A stretch of DNA of 32,039 nucleotides from Desulfohalobiaceae bacterium (GTDB taxonomy: Bacteria; Desulfobacterota; Desulfovibrionia; Desulfovibrionales; Desulfothermaceae), in the NCBI GenBank assembly GCA_021737615.1, contig JAIPDR010000021.1:1-32039 (forward strand), written 5' to 3'. The notes under the pieces were generated by a model. The model was not told the DNA's origin and made no database searches. It saw only the letters and a list, made by a program, of their open reading frames with translations. How positions within the stretch are numbered: the first letter of the stretch is position 1; each line of letters opens with the position of its first letter. This document shows, piece by piece, positions 8,355-16,461 of this stretch. The position numbers and the translations under genes were made by a program.

Positions 8355-8399
8355 TCAATCCCTGAATTCTTCAATCCCCGAATCTCTCAATGACTTGAT
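8352..8399. repeat. Octamer quasi-tandem array covering the 3' end of the wbpB-wbpD gene
   Basis: Six in-phase 8-mers on the plus strand: TTCTCAAT, CCCTGAAT, TCTTCAAT, CCCCGAAT, CTCTCAAT, GACTTGAT. Each ends in an AAT or GAT core. The array encodes the last 14 residues of the fusion protein (after the zinc ribbon) and its stop codon, so the natural C-terminus appears to have been replaced by array sequence. Confidence 0.65.
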
Positions 8400-9986
8400 A
8401 GTAATTCCACAAACAGGACATCTATGATTATCATCCATACGCTCCCCGCATTCACAGACCCAGCCAATCTGCCTGGCTGGATTGCCTACCACCAGGGCTT
8501 GGTCAGGAATATCCTTGGTGACCAATGCGCCGGCCCCGATAAGAGCGTATTTGCCAATGGTCACTCCGCAGACAATGGTGCAGTTGGCTCCCAGGGTGGC
8601 TCCCTGCTTGACCAGTGTAGGCTTGATCTGATCCAGCTTACTGATTTCAGCCCTGGGATTCAAGATATTGGTGAAGACCATGGAGGGACCGCAGAAGACC
8701 CCCTGCTCAAGGGCCACTCCTTTATAGATCGAGACGTTGTTTTGGATCTTGCACCTTGGTCCAATGCTCACATCCGGTCCAATGACCACATTCTGGCCGA
8801 TGTTGCAGTTTTCCCCAATACTCGAACCGGACAGGACATGGGAAAAATGCCAGATCCTGGTCCCGTTGCCGATGGAGCAGTCGTCATCGATCACAGTCGT
8901 TTCATGGATATATGGATTAGTTGTCGGCTGTCGGTCGCTGTTTATCAGGTTGAGTGAATTGACCTTTGATCTCTGATCACTGCCTGCCGGCCTTTGCACT
9001 CTGCTCTCTGCTCTTTGTCCTTCAGCGTCCAGCGAACGCTGCGAGGCTTTGAGAACTTTCAGGACCCGCAGGCCTTCTGCCCCATCGGTCATAGGCTGCC
9101 GCGCATTGGCAATGCAGTCCAGAAAATGCAGGCACTCCAGCTTAAGGGGTTCCGCTTCTTTGACATCCACCACTTCGGCTTCGGCTTTGGCAGGGACCGG
9201 AATGTTACTTTCCCAGTGGATCTGATGCGGATAGAGCCTGAGTTTTTCCGGCCAGGGCAGGGTGTCGTCAAAGACCGCCATTTTCTTGTCGCCCACGACC
9301 ACAAGTTTTTGCTCTTTAAAGGGATGAAGCCAGGAAACGAAGATGTGGGCCTTCAGACCTGAAGGGAAGGACAGGTGGGTGGTGGTCACGTCGGCAATGC
9401 GCTGATGCAGGTAGTTGCCTCCGGTGGCCTGGACTTTCTCAGGCATCTCTCCGCTTAGTCTCAGGATCATGGAGATGTCGTGCGGGGCGAAAGACCAGAG
9501 GATGTTTTCTTCACGTCGGATCTTGCCGAGATTCAAGCGATGGGAATAGATGTAGTTGATGCGGCCAAGCTCACCTGAGGCGACCAGGCTGTTCAAGTAT
9601 TCAAATGCCGGGTGGAATTGGAGCAGATGCCCGACCATGAGCACCAAACCCTGTTCTTCAGCCAGTCGGATAAGCTCTTCACCCTGATCTACTTCCAGAA
9701 CCAGAGGCTTTTCCACATAGATATGCTTGCCGGCCAGTAAAGCCTCCCGGGCCAGGTTGTAGTGGGTTTCAGCCGGGGTGGCAATGACCACCCCTTTGAT
9801 GTCGCCGATAGAGCAAACCTGACTGTAGGCCATGCAGGTGGGTACATCGGGATATTGCTCCTGGAACCGGTGAAGCACTGTTTCATTGGTATCACAGATG
9901 AGCCTGAGGCATCCGAGTGAATGGTAATTTCGGATGAGATTTTGTCCCCAATAGCCGGACCCGACGACAGCGATGTTGTTTGCCAT
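8355..9986 (-). CDS. Fusion of UDP-sugar 3-dehydrogenase (Gfo/Idh/MocA, WbpB-like) and N-acetyltransferase (WbpD-like)
   Basis: The protein is 543 residues from ATG 9986; a longer frame upstream is unrelated in sequence and overlaps the next gene. Residues 1-~320 form an NAD-dependent Gfo/Idh/MocA oxidoreductase: AVVGSGYWG (6-14), ATPAETHYN and the catalytic-site motif VEKPLVLE (91-98). This would oxidise UDP-GlcNAcA at C3. Residues ~356-505 are a left-handed beta-helix hexapeptide acetyltransferase ([16 protein letters not shown], then repeated I-G-x-N blocks), which would acetylate the 3-amino group made by the WbpE-like enzyme. A Cys4 zinc ribbon follows (C511, C513, C523, C526). The linker (~319-357) is encoded by heptamer repeats. 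In Pseudomonas the two activities are separate proteins. WbpA, which makes UDP-GlcNAcA, is not in the window. Confidence 0.88.
   Translation of the reverse strand: MANNIAVVGSGYWGQNLIRNYHSLGCLRLICDTNETVLHRFQEQYPDVPTCMAYSQVCSIGDIKGVVIATPAETHYNLAREALLAGKHIYVEKPLVLEVDQGEELIRLAEEQGLVLMVGHLLQFHPAFEYLNSLVASGELGRINYIYSHRLNLGKIRREENILWSFAPHDISMILRLSGEMPEKVQATGGNYLHQRIADVTTTHLSFPSGLKAHIFVSWLHPFKEQKLVVVGDKKMAVFDDTLPWPEKLRLYPHQIHWESNIPVPAKAEAEVVDVKEAEPLKLECLHFLDCIANARQPMTDGAEGLRVLKVLKASQRSLDAEGQRAESRVQRPAGSDQRSKVNSLNLINSDRQPTTNPYIHETTVIDDDCSIGNGTRIWHFSHVLSGSSIGENCNIGQNVVIGPDVSIGPRCKIQNNVSIYKGVALEQGVFCGPSMVFTNILNPRAEISKLDQIKPTLVKQGATLGANCTIVCGVTIGKYALIGAGALVTKDIPDQALVVGNPARQIGWVCECGERMDDNHRCPVCGITIKSLRDSGIEEFRD
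8921..9032. repeat. Heptamer quasi-tandem array encoding the WbpB-WbpD linker
   Basis: About 16 consecutive 7-mers keep phase from 8921 to 9032: TTGTCGG, CTGTCGG, TCGCTGT near the left, CCTTTGA, TCTCTGA, TCACTGC in the middle, and ACTCTGC, TCTCTGC, TCTTTGT, CCTTCAG, CGTCCAG at the right. The word drifts along the array, so it reads as several short arrays end to end. It falls exactly between the dehydrogenase and acetyltransferase domains. Confidence 0.65.
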
Positions 9987-10101
9987 AATAATTTTTACAA
10001 ACCAGATAATGTCCTTGCCTATGGAAATCTTAATAATCAAAAAACTAGTAACTTGAAAGAAGCAGTGATTCCAGACACTGATATGAAAGTAATGAGATGA
10101 A

Positions 10102-12195
10102 CTATTTCCGGGAGAAATTGTCTGACAAAGAGTTCGACAACTCCTCAACCTCTTCAATTATTGCTTTTTGTATAAGCTCAAAGTCCATTGGCGGCAGCAT
10201 GGGATAATTTTTTAAATAATTAAGTTGGTTGTTTATCGCAATCAAAGAAAAATCAGATAAAACTGTCTTGATGACTTTTTTGGTATTTTCCTGTTGCCCT
10301 GCCAGGATGTAGTTTTCCAATAAAGCAAAAGTAATACTTAGATCTTTAGGTTTAAGGTGATGAGCTCTATTTAAAAAAAAGTGAGCCTTTTTAAAATCAT
10401 CTTGACCCATAGCAATTTTTCCAAGATAGAACATCATCTTCAAATTCTTGGAATCCTGTTCCTGGACTTGGAGACAGTATTTCTCAGCATCTTTAATTCT
10501 GTCTTTCTTCAGAGAAATGAGTGATCTCATGTTCAGGTATTTTGGTGCAGCTTTTACTTGAATGGCTTTATCAATTTGTTTTTCTGCTTTATCTATTTGG
10601 TCAGTATGCAGATAGGCAAGAGCTAATCTGTAAAGAGTCTTGGTGTTATTGGGTTGTAAAGAAAGTGCTGTTTTTAAAAAAAGAATGGCTTCTTTATATT
10701 TGCCTTGAGCTATACGAATTGATCCCATATTGTTCCAACTCAAGGCATCAGAAGATTTTGGATTAGGATCCTGAAGACCTAAAGCTGATTTCTGAAGAGT
10801 AAATGCTTTTTTATGATTGCCAATCCTCGAATAGTATGTACCTAAGTTATGACGAGGTCTTGCAGAATATGGAGCTTTTTCCATGGCGTCCTGCCATAAA
10901 GTTTCAGGTGTTCGCCAGGACATATTCCTGGTGTAAGATCCAAAACCAACTACGATTATCAGCAGGCAAAGTCCGCATGCCAATACAAAATACATTGTTT
11001 TTTTACGCTGACGGTAATAGTCAAGACCGAAATAAGCACCTTGTACTAATGGAACAAAAAGAAAAAATGAAGGAAGATAATTACGATGTTCAAATACTAG
11101 CTCTAGAGGCAAGATTGTTGATTCGATAAGATGATTGAGAAAAAAGAAAAGAATACCAAGGCTTAAAAATGGTTTCTTTTTTGAGTATCGAAAAGCAAGT
11201 ATGATCAATGATATTATAAGCAAGATTGAGCCGATGGTTGTCCAGGGAGAAAGCAAAGAATCTGAAATGTCAATGTCGTGAGTGATTGAAAATCGAGAAG
11301 CGACCGGATAGAAGATTTGGCTGAGGTGAAAGACGATTATGCGAGGTTCAGTCAAAACCCTGCCCAGGATTGAAAAGCCTCTTCGCTCATATCCTTCCAG
11401 AAAAAAGAGAAAATTGCTGTCTCTGAAAAATATGATATATAACAAAACGATAATGATAATAGAACATAATGCTCCAGTTACTATTTTTTTTGGAGACAGG
11501 AAATGATTTTTTCGATAGAAAAATAATATCTCAATGAGCAGGATAGAGACAGGCAGCATCGCCGCATTTTGTTTAGAGCTTAAGGCTAAAAAATAAAAGA
11601 AAAGGCAAAAGATATAATAAATAAAGCTCTTATAATATGATTCAGTCAATCTTCCTTTTATGTATGCATATATTCCAAGTAGATAAAAAAAAGCAGCCAG
11701 TAGTGCCATTCTCTGGACGATATAGGTGACTGCTGAAGTTTGGATAGGATGTATGGACCAAAGAGTTGCGCTCAAAACAGCAACAAAAATAGCTTCTTGT
11801 TTGGATGAGGCTTGCAGTTTTTGGGTTTCAAATAGACTTTTGATAGTCAAAAACAAAACAAAAGCTGTAAGGATATGGATGAATAGATTAACTACATGAT
11901 ACCCTTCTACTTTGTCCTGATGAAAATACCAATTGAGGGCAAAAGAAAGACAAGCCAGCGGCCTGTAAAAGCTATCACTGCTGTAAGTGCCGTTATCATA
12001 GCGGGCATGAAAAGTGCCTTTTATATTTTCCCAATTAATGGTTGTAAGTTTAATTTTAGGATTTTGGGTTATGTTAGGTCCGTCATCTAACTGCCACGAT
12101 GCATGGAATGTATTGCTGTAAATGATCACCAATAGAATAGATAACAGCAATAAAACAAGCCAGTTGCGACTAATAATTACATAGTTGCCATTCAT
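10102..12195 (-). CDS. TMTC-like integral membrane protein with C-terminal TPR repeats, putative GT-C glycosyltransferase
   Basis: The 697-residue protein has about 10 membrane helices in residues 10-420, then a TPR solenoid from ~450 to ~660 (e.g. [20 protein letters not shown], then [17 protein letters not shown], then [18 protein letters not shown]). The first external loop carries WQLDDGPNI, the acidic motif typical of the first loop of PMT/GT-C enzymes, and later HHLGT-like pieces recall animal TMTC O-mannosyltransferases. Proteins of this plan are often encoded beside pilA in delta-type proteobacteria and are suspected pilin glycosyltransferases. The gene is noticeably A+T rich compared with the housekeeping block. 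It starts 14 bases past a strong hairpin terminator after pilA and has no clear Shine-Dalgarno site. Architecture is firm; reaction is inferred. Confidence 0.78.
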   Translation of the reverse strand: MNGNYVIISRNWLVLLLLSILLVIIYSNTFHASWQLDDGPNITQNPKIKLTTINWENIKGTFHARYDNGTYSSDSFYRPLACLSFALNWYFHQDKVEGYHVVNLFIHILTAFVLFLTIKSLFETQKLQASSKQEAIFVAVLSATLWSIHPIQTSAVTYIVQRMALLAAFFYLLGIYAYIKGRLTESYYKSFIYYIFCLFFYFLALSSKQNAAMLPVSILLIEILFFYRKNHFLSPKKIVTGALCSIIIIVLLYIIFFRDSNFLFFLEGYERRGFSILGRVLTEPRIIVFHLSQIFYPVASRFSITHDIDISDSLLSPWTTIGSILLIISLIILAFRYSKKKPFLSLGILFFFLNHLIESTILPLELVFEHRNYLPSFFLFVPLVQGAYFGLDYYRQRKKTMYFVLACGLCLLIIVVGFGSYTRNMSWRTPETLWQDAMEKAPYSARPRHNLGTYYSRIGNHKKAFTLQKSALGLQDPNPKSSDALSWNNMGSIRIAQGKYKEAILFLKTALSLQPNNTKTLYRLALAYLHTDQIDKAEKQIDKAIQVKAAPKYLNMRSLISLKKDRIKDAEKYCLQVQEQDSKNLKMMFYLGKIAMGQDDFKKAHFFLNRAHHLKPKDLSITFALLENYILAGQQENTKKVIKTVLSDFSLIAINNQLNYLKNYPMLPPMDFELIQKAIIEEVEELSNSLSDNFSRK

Positions 12196-12208
12196 GCTTT
12201 TAACTCTT

Positions 12209-12250
12209 ATTCATTAAAAAAGGGGACATCTGTCCCCTTTTTTAATGAAT
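12209..12250. terminator. Perfect 20-bp palindromic terminator between pilA and the TMTC-like gene
   Basis: Arms 12209-12228 and 12231-12250 are perfectly complementary with a two-base TC spacer. The GGGGACA/TGTCCCC core is flanked by A-run and T-run, so it can act on both strands. It follows the pilA stop (12264) by 13 bases on the minus strand and could limit readthrough into the glycosyltransferase gene, giving high pilin and low enzyme expression. Confidence 0.85.
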
Positions 12251-12263
12251 AATTTAAAATTTG

Positions 12264-12626
12264 TCAGCTACAAGAAGCTGAGGTGTCTCCAGTCGTCTGA
12301 TTAAATCGAACGGTGCAATCATAGCCACCAACGGTTACACTTTGGGCTAAACCTACAGTCTCTCCTGTAGTGTTGACACTTAGACCAACTTCTTCATTTT
12401 CGTCACCAACATAGCAAGTAATATTGGTGGTATTATCACCGGCATAACTCGCAGCAAGCTGATTCACGCATGTTTTGAGTTCTGCTGTTGCCCCTTGTAT
12501 AGCCGCATTCCTCTTGTATTTGGTGTACTGGGGGATGGCGATGGCCGCCAGGATTCCGATGATGGCCACGACGATCAGCAGTTCGACCAGGGTAAAACCT
12601 TCCTCCTTCTTCCTTCGGCTAAGCAT
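12264..12626 (-). CDS. pilA: Type IV major pilin (PilA-like prepilin)
   Basis: The 120-residue prepilin has a short charged leader MLSRRKKEEG, cleavage after G10 by prepilin peptidase PilD, then mature N-terminus FTLVELLIVVAIIGILAAIA with Glu5, the hallmark of type IVa pilins. The mature domain holds four cysteines; the last pair spans GGYDC to SASCS and resembles a C-terminal disulfide loop. The tail is rich in Thr and Ser and ends in Ser, which resembles pilins that receive O-linked sugar on the C-terminal Ser. A strong AAAGGAGG (12633-12640) precedes the ATG. A 145-bp near-palindromic element begins 39 bases upstream. The encoded role is the structural subunit of pili for twitching, adhesion or DNA uptake. 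No other pil genes are in the window. Confidence 0.95.
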   Translation of the reverse strand: MLSRRKKEEGFTLVELLIVVAIIGILAAIAIPQYTKYKRNAAIQGATAELKTCVNQLAASYAGDNTTNITCYVGDENEEVGLSVNTTGETVGLAQSVTVGGYDCTVRFNQTTGDTSASCS

Positions 12627-12664
12627 AGACTTCCTCCTTTGATCTAGGTAAAAAAACAGTTTGT

Positions 12665-12809
12665 TCTCAATAAGTCTTGGCAGCGTTGACTGAAGGGGGA
12701 TTCTTCACTCGAAGACTCGTTCAGAATGACAAACTAAGACTACGGGTTATGATGTGTCATCCTGAGTGAGTCTGCGAACGAAGGATCTCTCTGCCAAGAC
12801 ATATTGAGA
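12665..12809. mobile_element. MITE-like near-palindromic repeat element upstream of pilA
   Basis: A 145-bp element bounded by 19-bp terminal inverted repeats (12665-12683 and 12791-12809, one mismatch). The internal arms are also inverted relative to each other: GGGGATTCTTCACTCG to CAGAATGACA on the left, TGTCATCCTGAG to AAGGATCTC on the right. The type GTCATTCTGA...GAAGGATCT is familiar as a dispersed repeat in many bacterial genomes. A 3-base TGT flanks both ends and may be a target duplication. No transposase is present. It sits between pilA and any upstream promoter. Confidence 0.72.
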
Positions 12810-13098
12810 TGTTACAAGAGACCTTTGTAAACACAATGAAATTTTGTAAAAACCTATTCGATAAAAAATAGAGGGTCAACCTTTTAATCGTGGAAAAAAC
12901 GTGAAATTGTGCCGTTATTGATATCAGGGTTCGCAGGAGACATCCCCATCCGCAGAGAATTCACAGGTTACATCGAGCCCGCTCAAGTATAGCCGGCCGG
13001 CCGGTCAATAATGATCCCGATGTGTTTATTATTATGCATTTATCTGCAGGTCAAGTGTTAGAACATGGAAAAAATATGAAATTAGTTGCAGTCATTCA
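12810..13098. other. Intergenic region upstream of pilA with a pair of similar direct repeats
   Basis: Two related sequences of about 30 bases, TGGAAAAAACGTGAAATTGT at 12891 and TGGAAAAAATATGAAATTAG at 13066, lie 175 bases apart in the same orientation. They could be regulator sites or remnants of a duplication. A palindromic CCGGCCGGCCGG lies near 12992. No gene is visible. Confidence 0.4.
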
Positions 13099-13923
13099 TT
13101 AGGAAAGTTTCCGATTGCACATGACCAGGACCTTGAAGCGGCCTTGACTCTCTTTCTGCCGCAGAAACAGATCGTTTCTGGAGCAGAGCCTGCTCGCTAT
13201 GTTGCTGCCGATGCCGGTTCCCTTGGTCACTCTGGGGTTTTTATCGTTTTTGAGGAAAAAGTAGGGTCGCCCTGTGGCCGTGCCGGTCCTGATGATGATG
13301 CTGGACCCGGCATATTTCACCGCATTCTCCAGCAAAATAAAGAGCAGGGTCTGGACTTCCAGGATATTCCCCTTGAAGACTGCCTTCTGCAGTTTGCTCT
13401 TTACTTCGAGTTTTTTTTCCCGGGCAAAGCGGGGCAGGATATTCTCGGTGAGTGTCTTAAAGTCCAGGGGCTCCTGGCTTCGTTCTTCAAAGCTAAAATC
13501 ATCCATGATTTTGATGAGCTGCTGGAAGTCGTTTTCAAATCGAAGAGTGGCCTCCTCGATTCTGTCCAGGGCTTTGGGGCTGTTTTTCTGCCGCAAAAGT
13601 TCCACGTTGACCTTCTGCACGGCCAGAAAGTTGCCCATCCTATGGGATACGGCCTTGACCAGGATATCCTGAAATTCGGAGACTTCCTGCTTATGTCTCT
13701 GATATCGCCGAAAAAGTTCATAAAAGACATAGGAGACCACGATGACCAGTATGAGTTCCCAGAGCACGATATAATAGAAAAACTGTGTTAGCTGATCCAG
13801 GTCATGGGGTTTGGGGGAAGTGGCGTAGGTGTGATGCAGGTAGAGAATGGCGATATCCAGGACACAGAGGTACAAAAAAAAGATCAGGGCGAAATTGAGG
13901 ACGATCTTTTTGTCTTGCTTCAT
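13099..13923 (-). CDS. Membrane sensor histidine kinase
   Basis: The 274-residue protein has two membrane helices (about 8-30 and 49-71) with a short external loop of about 18 residues, so it lacks a large periplasmic sensor. The phosphoacceptor His is H94 in AVSHRMGNFLAVQ, followed by an ATPase domain with the N-box ILLENAVKYA and a G-box GTGIGSNIASRL. The residue after the His is Arg instead of the usual Glu/Asp, and the D-box is divergent (FLKNDKNPRVTKGTG). It would autophosphorylate and pass phosphate to the OmpR-type regulator encoded 4 bases upstream with overlapping start/stop. The signal is unknown. The pair lies upstream of pilA on the same strand, separated by 470 bases. Confidence 0.85.
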   Translation of the reverse strand: MKQDKKIVLNFALIFFLYLCVLDIAILYLHHTYATSPKPHDLDQLTQFFYYIVLWELILVIVVSYVFYELFRRYQRHKQEVSEFQDILVKAVSHRMGNFLAVQKVNVELLRQKNSPKALDRIEEATLRFENDFQQLIKIMDDFSFEERSQEPLDFKTLTENILPRFAREKKLEVKSKLQKAVFKGNILEVQTLLFILLENAVKYAGSSIIIRTGTATGRPYFFLKNDKNPRVTKGTGIGSNIASRLCSRNDLFLRQKESQGRFKVLVMCNRKLS

Positions 13924-14564
13924 TTCAAACGGTAGCCATGTCCTTTATGGGTTTCAATGCTTTCAAAAGGCAGGATCTTTCTGAGTTCCTTGATATAGGT
14001 TCGCAGGACATCGTCACCGACCACTGCGTCGGACCAGACCGTATCCATGATCTTTTGTTTTGCAACCAGTTTGCCTTTTTCTTTGATCAAGAGCCTGAGC
14101 AGGTCCCAAGTCCTTCTGGTAAGGCTTATTTCCTGACCGGATTTCAAGACCCGGCCCGCGCTTAGGTCCACCTCGACATCACCGATCAGGCAGCTTTGAT
14201 TCTGGTATGACCGCTTCAAGAGGGCCTTGAGCCTTATGATCAGCTCCCTGGGATTGAAGGGCTTGGTCAGGTAATCATCGGCCCCGATGTGGAAACAGGC
14301 TTCCTTGTCCCCTATTTTCTGCTTGGCGCTGATGATCAGGGCGGGGATATCGATGCCCCTGGACCGGATGTCCTGTAAAATCTGTTCCCCGGGTTTGTGT
14401 TTGAGTATCAGGTCCAGGACCAGGAGATCGAATATATTCAGATTAAGATCAGCAAGCTTTCGTTCATCGCTGAACCAGGTCACGCTGAATTCATTGAGTT
14501 CAAAAAACTCGATCAGGCTTTCGGCCAGTGCCTGATCGTCTTCAATCAAAAGGATGTGGGGCAT
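13920..14564 (-). CDS. OmpR/PhoB-family response regulator
   Basis: Starting at ATG 14564 (MPHILLIEDD) the protein has 214 residues; a TTG 54 bases upstream would add a non-conserved leader. The receiver domain shows IEDDQ (acidic pocket), LLVLDLIL with the phosphoacceptor Asp, LIISAKQK (conserved Ser/Thr position) and DDYLTKPF with the conserved Lys. Residues ~125-214 form a winged-helix trans_reg_C DNA-binding domain (SLTRRTWDLLRLL, then DDVLRTYIKELRKIL, and GHGYRLK). It overlaps the kinase gene by 4 bases, a coupled pair. Target genes are not evident; the nearby pilA and the divergent DUF445 gene are candidates by position only. Confidence 0.9.
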   Translation of the reverse strand: MPHILLIEDDQALAESLIEFFELNEFSVTWFSDERKLADLNLNIFDLLVLDLILKHKPGEQILQDIRSRGIDIPALIISAKQKIGDKEACFHIGADDYLTKPFNPRELIIRLKALLKRSYQNQSCLIGDVEVDLSAGRVLKSGQEISLTRRTWDLLRLLIKEKGKLVAKQKIMDTVWSDAVVGDDVLRTYIKELRKILPFESIETHKGHGYRLK

Positions 14565-14894
14565 CTTTGGAAACCCATTCGATTGCGGCGTGTTTACCCT
14601 TGCTAACACTGAAGACAAAGCATACCCTACCCAAAAAACGGCCGAGCCGCAAATTGCAGGCAGTCCAGCAAAGAATTTTGACCACGGCGCTCACAGCGAC
14701 CACGGCGCCGGAAAAAGGCTGGGTGGTGGGTGCACCAAATTGTAAAATCGGCGACTTATATGCTACATATCGGACGTAAACGACACTATATTTAGGGCGG
14801 TTATCTATTCTGACAGCCTGACCCGGGGAAGAGCAAGGATCAGATCCATCATATCCAGCTTATTTTTTGTCAAATATTTTTTGCAGGAGAATAG
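14565..14894. other. Divergent intergenic region between the response regulator and the DUF445 gene
   Basis: The 330 bases should hold promoters for both flanking genes, but no convincing -35/-10 pair was recognised. A nonamer array lies at 14681-14707 (ACCACGGCG, CTCACAGCG, ACCACGGCG). No coding frame or RNA gene is seen. Confidence 0.45.
14681..14707. repeat. Nonamer quasi-tandem array
   Basis: ACCACGGCG, CTCACAGCG, ACCACGGCG in 9-nt phase, in the divergent region before the DUF445 gene. Only three units, so weaker than the heptamer arrays. Confidence 0.45.
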
Positions 14895-15497
14895 TTGTTG
14901 AAATATATCATCGGACCGATTCTGTGCGCCTTTATCGGCTGGTTCACCAACTATCTGGCCATCAAGATGCTCTTTCACCCCAGGAAGCCGAAGCGCATTC
15001 TGGGCTGGACTCTGCAGGGGCTTTTCCCAAAACGTCAGGCTGAACTGGCCGATCTCCTGGGGGATATAGTGGAAAAGGAGCTGGTCAATCATGAGGACAT
15101 CCAGCGCGTGATCCAGGATCCGGCCTTTCATCGGAGGATCCGGATTCTGGTGGATACCTATGTCTCCAGATTCCTGCAGAAGAAGCTCTCCCGCGTCCAT
15201 CCGCTGCTGGCTTCCCTGCTCCAGGGAAGGGTTTTGGATAAAATCCGGGACCTGGTCGTGGACGAAGTCGAGCGCTTTATCCCGGATATGCTGGAGAAAG
15301 CGGCCCAGGAACTGGAAAGCAGATTCGAATTCAGCGCAATTGTCCGGGAGAAGATCGCGGGATTCTCCATTGAAAAACTGGAAAAGGTTATTTTTGACCT
15401 CATGAAAAGGGAATTTCGATTTATCGAGATGGTCGGCGGGGTATTGGGACTGGCGGTCGGCACTGTTCAGTCCGTGTTTTTTTATCTTATGTCCTGA
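14895..15497 (+). CDS. DUF445 family membrane-associated protein
   Basis: The 200-residue protein has the DUF445 (YheB/YjiN-like) opening: a membrane helix followed by IGWFTNYLAIKMLFHPRKP, and the matching end FIEMVGGVLGLAVGTVQSVFFYLM with the GGxLG-x-x-x-G-x-x-Q motif in a second helix. The middle is a charged helical region. The two terminal membrane segments would hold a soluble helical bundle at the membrane; function in the family is poorly known. The start is a TTG: AGGAG at 14885-14889 suits the second of two tandem TTG codons (14898) better than the first (14895). The protein is shorter than the ~400-residue YjiN type but matches the short form. Confidence 0.83.
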   Translation: MLKYIIGPILCAFIGWFTNYLAIKMLFHPRKPKRILGWTLQGLFPKRQAELADLLGDIVEKELVNHEDIQRVIQDPAFHRRIRILVDTYVSRFLQKKLSRVHPLLASLLQGRVLDKIRDLVVDEVERFIPDMLEKAAQELESRFEFSAIVREKIAGFSIEKLEKVIFDLMKREFRFIEMVGGVLGLAVGTVQSVFFYLMS

Positions 15498-15783
15498 TCC
15501 AGTTTTGCGCCCCCCTGTTTTTCATGGTCCTTCATTTATTCTAATAATTGATGATACAAGATTGCTCAAGAAAGAATGGGTCTTGTCCACGAATGCTCAC
15601 GAATTTCCACGAATTTAAGAAAAGAAAATTTCAGCCTGCTGATCGCAGGCAGAAAAGCTTCATCCCGCTATCGCGGGAGTTCCTCTCCGCTAGGCGATCG
15701 TTCTTTATGCAGGCAGATTAGGCTTGTGGAAATTTGTAACATCTAAACTTGTGTCCGTCCCTGCGTTCTGGTAATTTATCTAT
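15498..15783. other. Intergenic region with decamer array and two REP-like hairpins
   Basis: A 10-nt array, CCACGAAT/TCACGAAT/CCACGAAT, lies at 15587-15614. Two compact hairpins follow: GCCTGC-TGATC-GCAGGC at 15634-15650 and CCCGC-TATC-GCGGG at 15664-15677. They look like dispersed repeat sequence. No gene is seen. Confidence 0.5.
15587..15614. repeat. Decamer quasi-tandem array
   Basis: CCACGAAT, TCACGAAT and CCACGAAT recur every 10 bases, between the DUF445 and AbiEii-like genes. Confidence 0.5.
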
Positions 15784-16461
15784 ATGTTCAAACCGAAACT
15801 CAGTGTTTTACCTCCTGCCCAAAAAGCCCTTTGGGAAGAACTTCAAAGTACACCGGACTCGTTTGTCCTCTATGGAGGAACAGGACTTTCCTTGCGGTTG
15901 GGACACAGATCTTCAGTAGATTTTGATTTCTTTTCCTCTGACCCTTTTTCTCCGGGAGATTTGCAAGAAATGGTTCCCTATCTCCGAAGAACAGAGAGGC
16001 TTCAGTCAGAGCCTAATACCTTGACCTGTCTTGTTCACCGTAGGAATAATCCGGTCAAAGTCTCTTTTTTTGGAGGGATTCACTTTGGACGTGTCGGTTC
16101 TCCTGAGCAGGTTCTTGGTCCTGGAATTTGGGTAGCTTCCTTGTTGGATATTGCCGCCACAAAACTTAAAGTCATCCAGGAGAGGGCTGAAGCAAAGGAT
16201 TATCGAGATATAGCAGCATTGCTGGACCATGATTTGACTCTTGGTTTGGCATTGCAAGCAGCTATGGGGATCTACGGGACTACTTTTAATCCAATGATCA
16301 GTCTGCGGGCTTTGACCTATTTTGAGGATGGCGATTTGAGAACATTAGACCAACATGTTAAAAAACTCTTGCAAAGGGCTGTTGCGGGTATAGATCTCGG
16401 AAATTTGTCTCCAATAGAATTGAAATCAAAACGACTCGACAATGGAGGAGGGATAATGTGA
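15784..16461 (+). CDS. AbiEii/AbiGii-like nucleotidyltransferase (DUF1814 type), putative toxin of a two-gene module
   Basis: The 225-residue protein carries the nucleotidyltransferase signature of the AbiEii/DUF1814 family: VLYGGTGLSLRLGHRSSVDF (residues 28-47) with the metal-binding D46 and D48 (DFDFF), and the second motif LLDIAATKLKVIQERAEAKD followed by YRDIAALL. AbiEii proteins are kinase/nucleotidyltransferase-like toxins of type IV toxin-antitoxin and abortive-infection systems. The usual AbiEi antitoxin is absent. Instead a small gene overlaps its stop by ATGTGA coupling, a GGAGGAGGG ribosome site for which lies inside this gene's end. The ATG at 15784 has no strong ribosome site. 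The enzyme fold is firm; toxicity is inferred. Confidence 0.8.
   Translation: MFKPKLSVLPPAQKALWEELQSTPDSFVLYGGTGLSLRLGHRSSVDFDFFSSDPFSPGDLQEMVPYLRRTERLQSEPNTLTCLVHRRNNPVKVSFFGGIHFGRVGSPEQVLGPGIWVASLLDIAATKLKVIQERAEAKDYRDIAALLDHDLTLGLALQAAMGIYGTTFNPMISLRALTYFEDGDLRTLDQHVKKLLQRAVAGIDLGNLSPIELKSKRLDNGGGIM

Noticed and set aside
9987-10157. 57-codon N-terminal extension of the WbpB-WbpD protein
   Set aside because: It overlaps the end of the TMTC-like gene and lacks homology; the Rossmann start [14 protein letters not shown] at 9986 is the usual family start.
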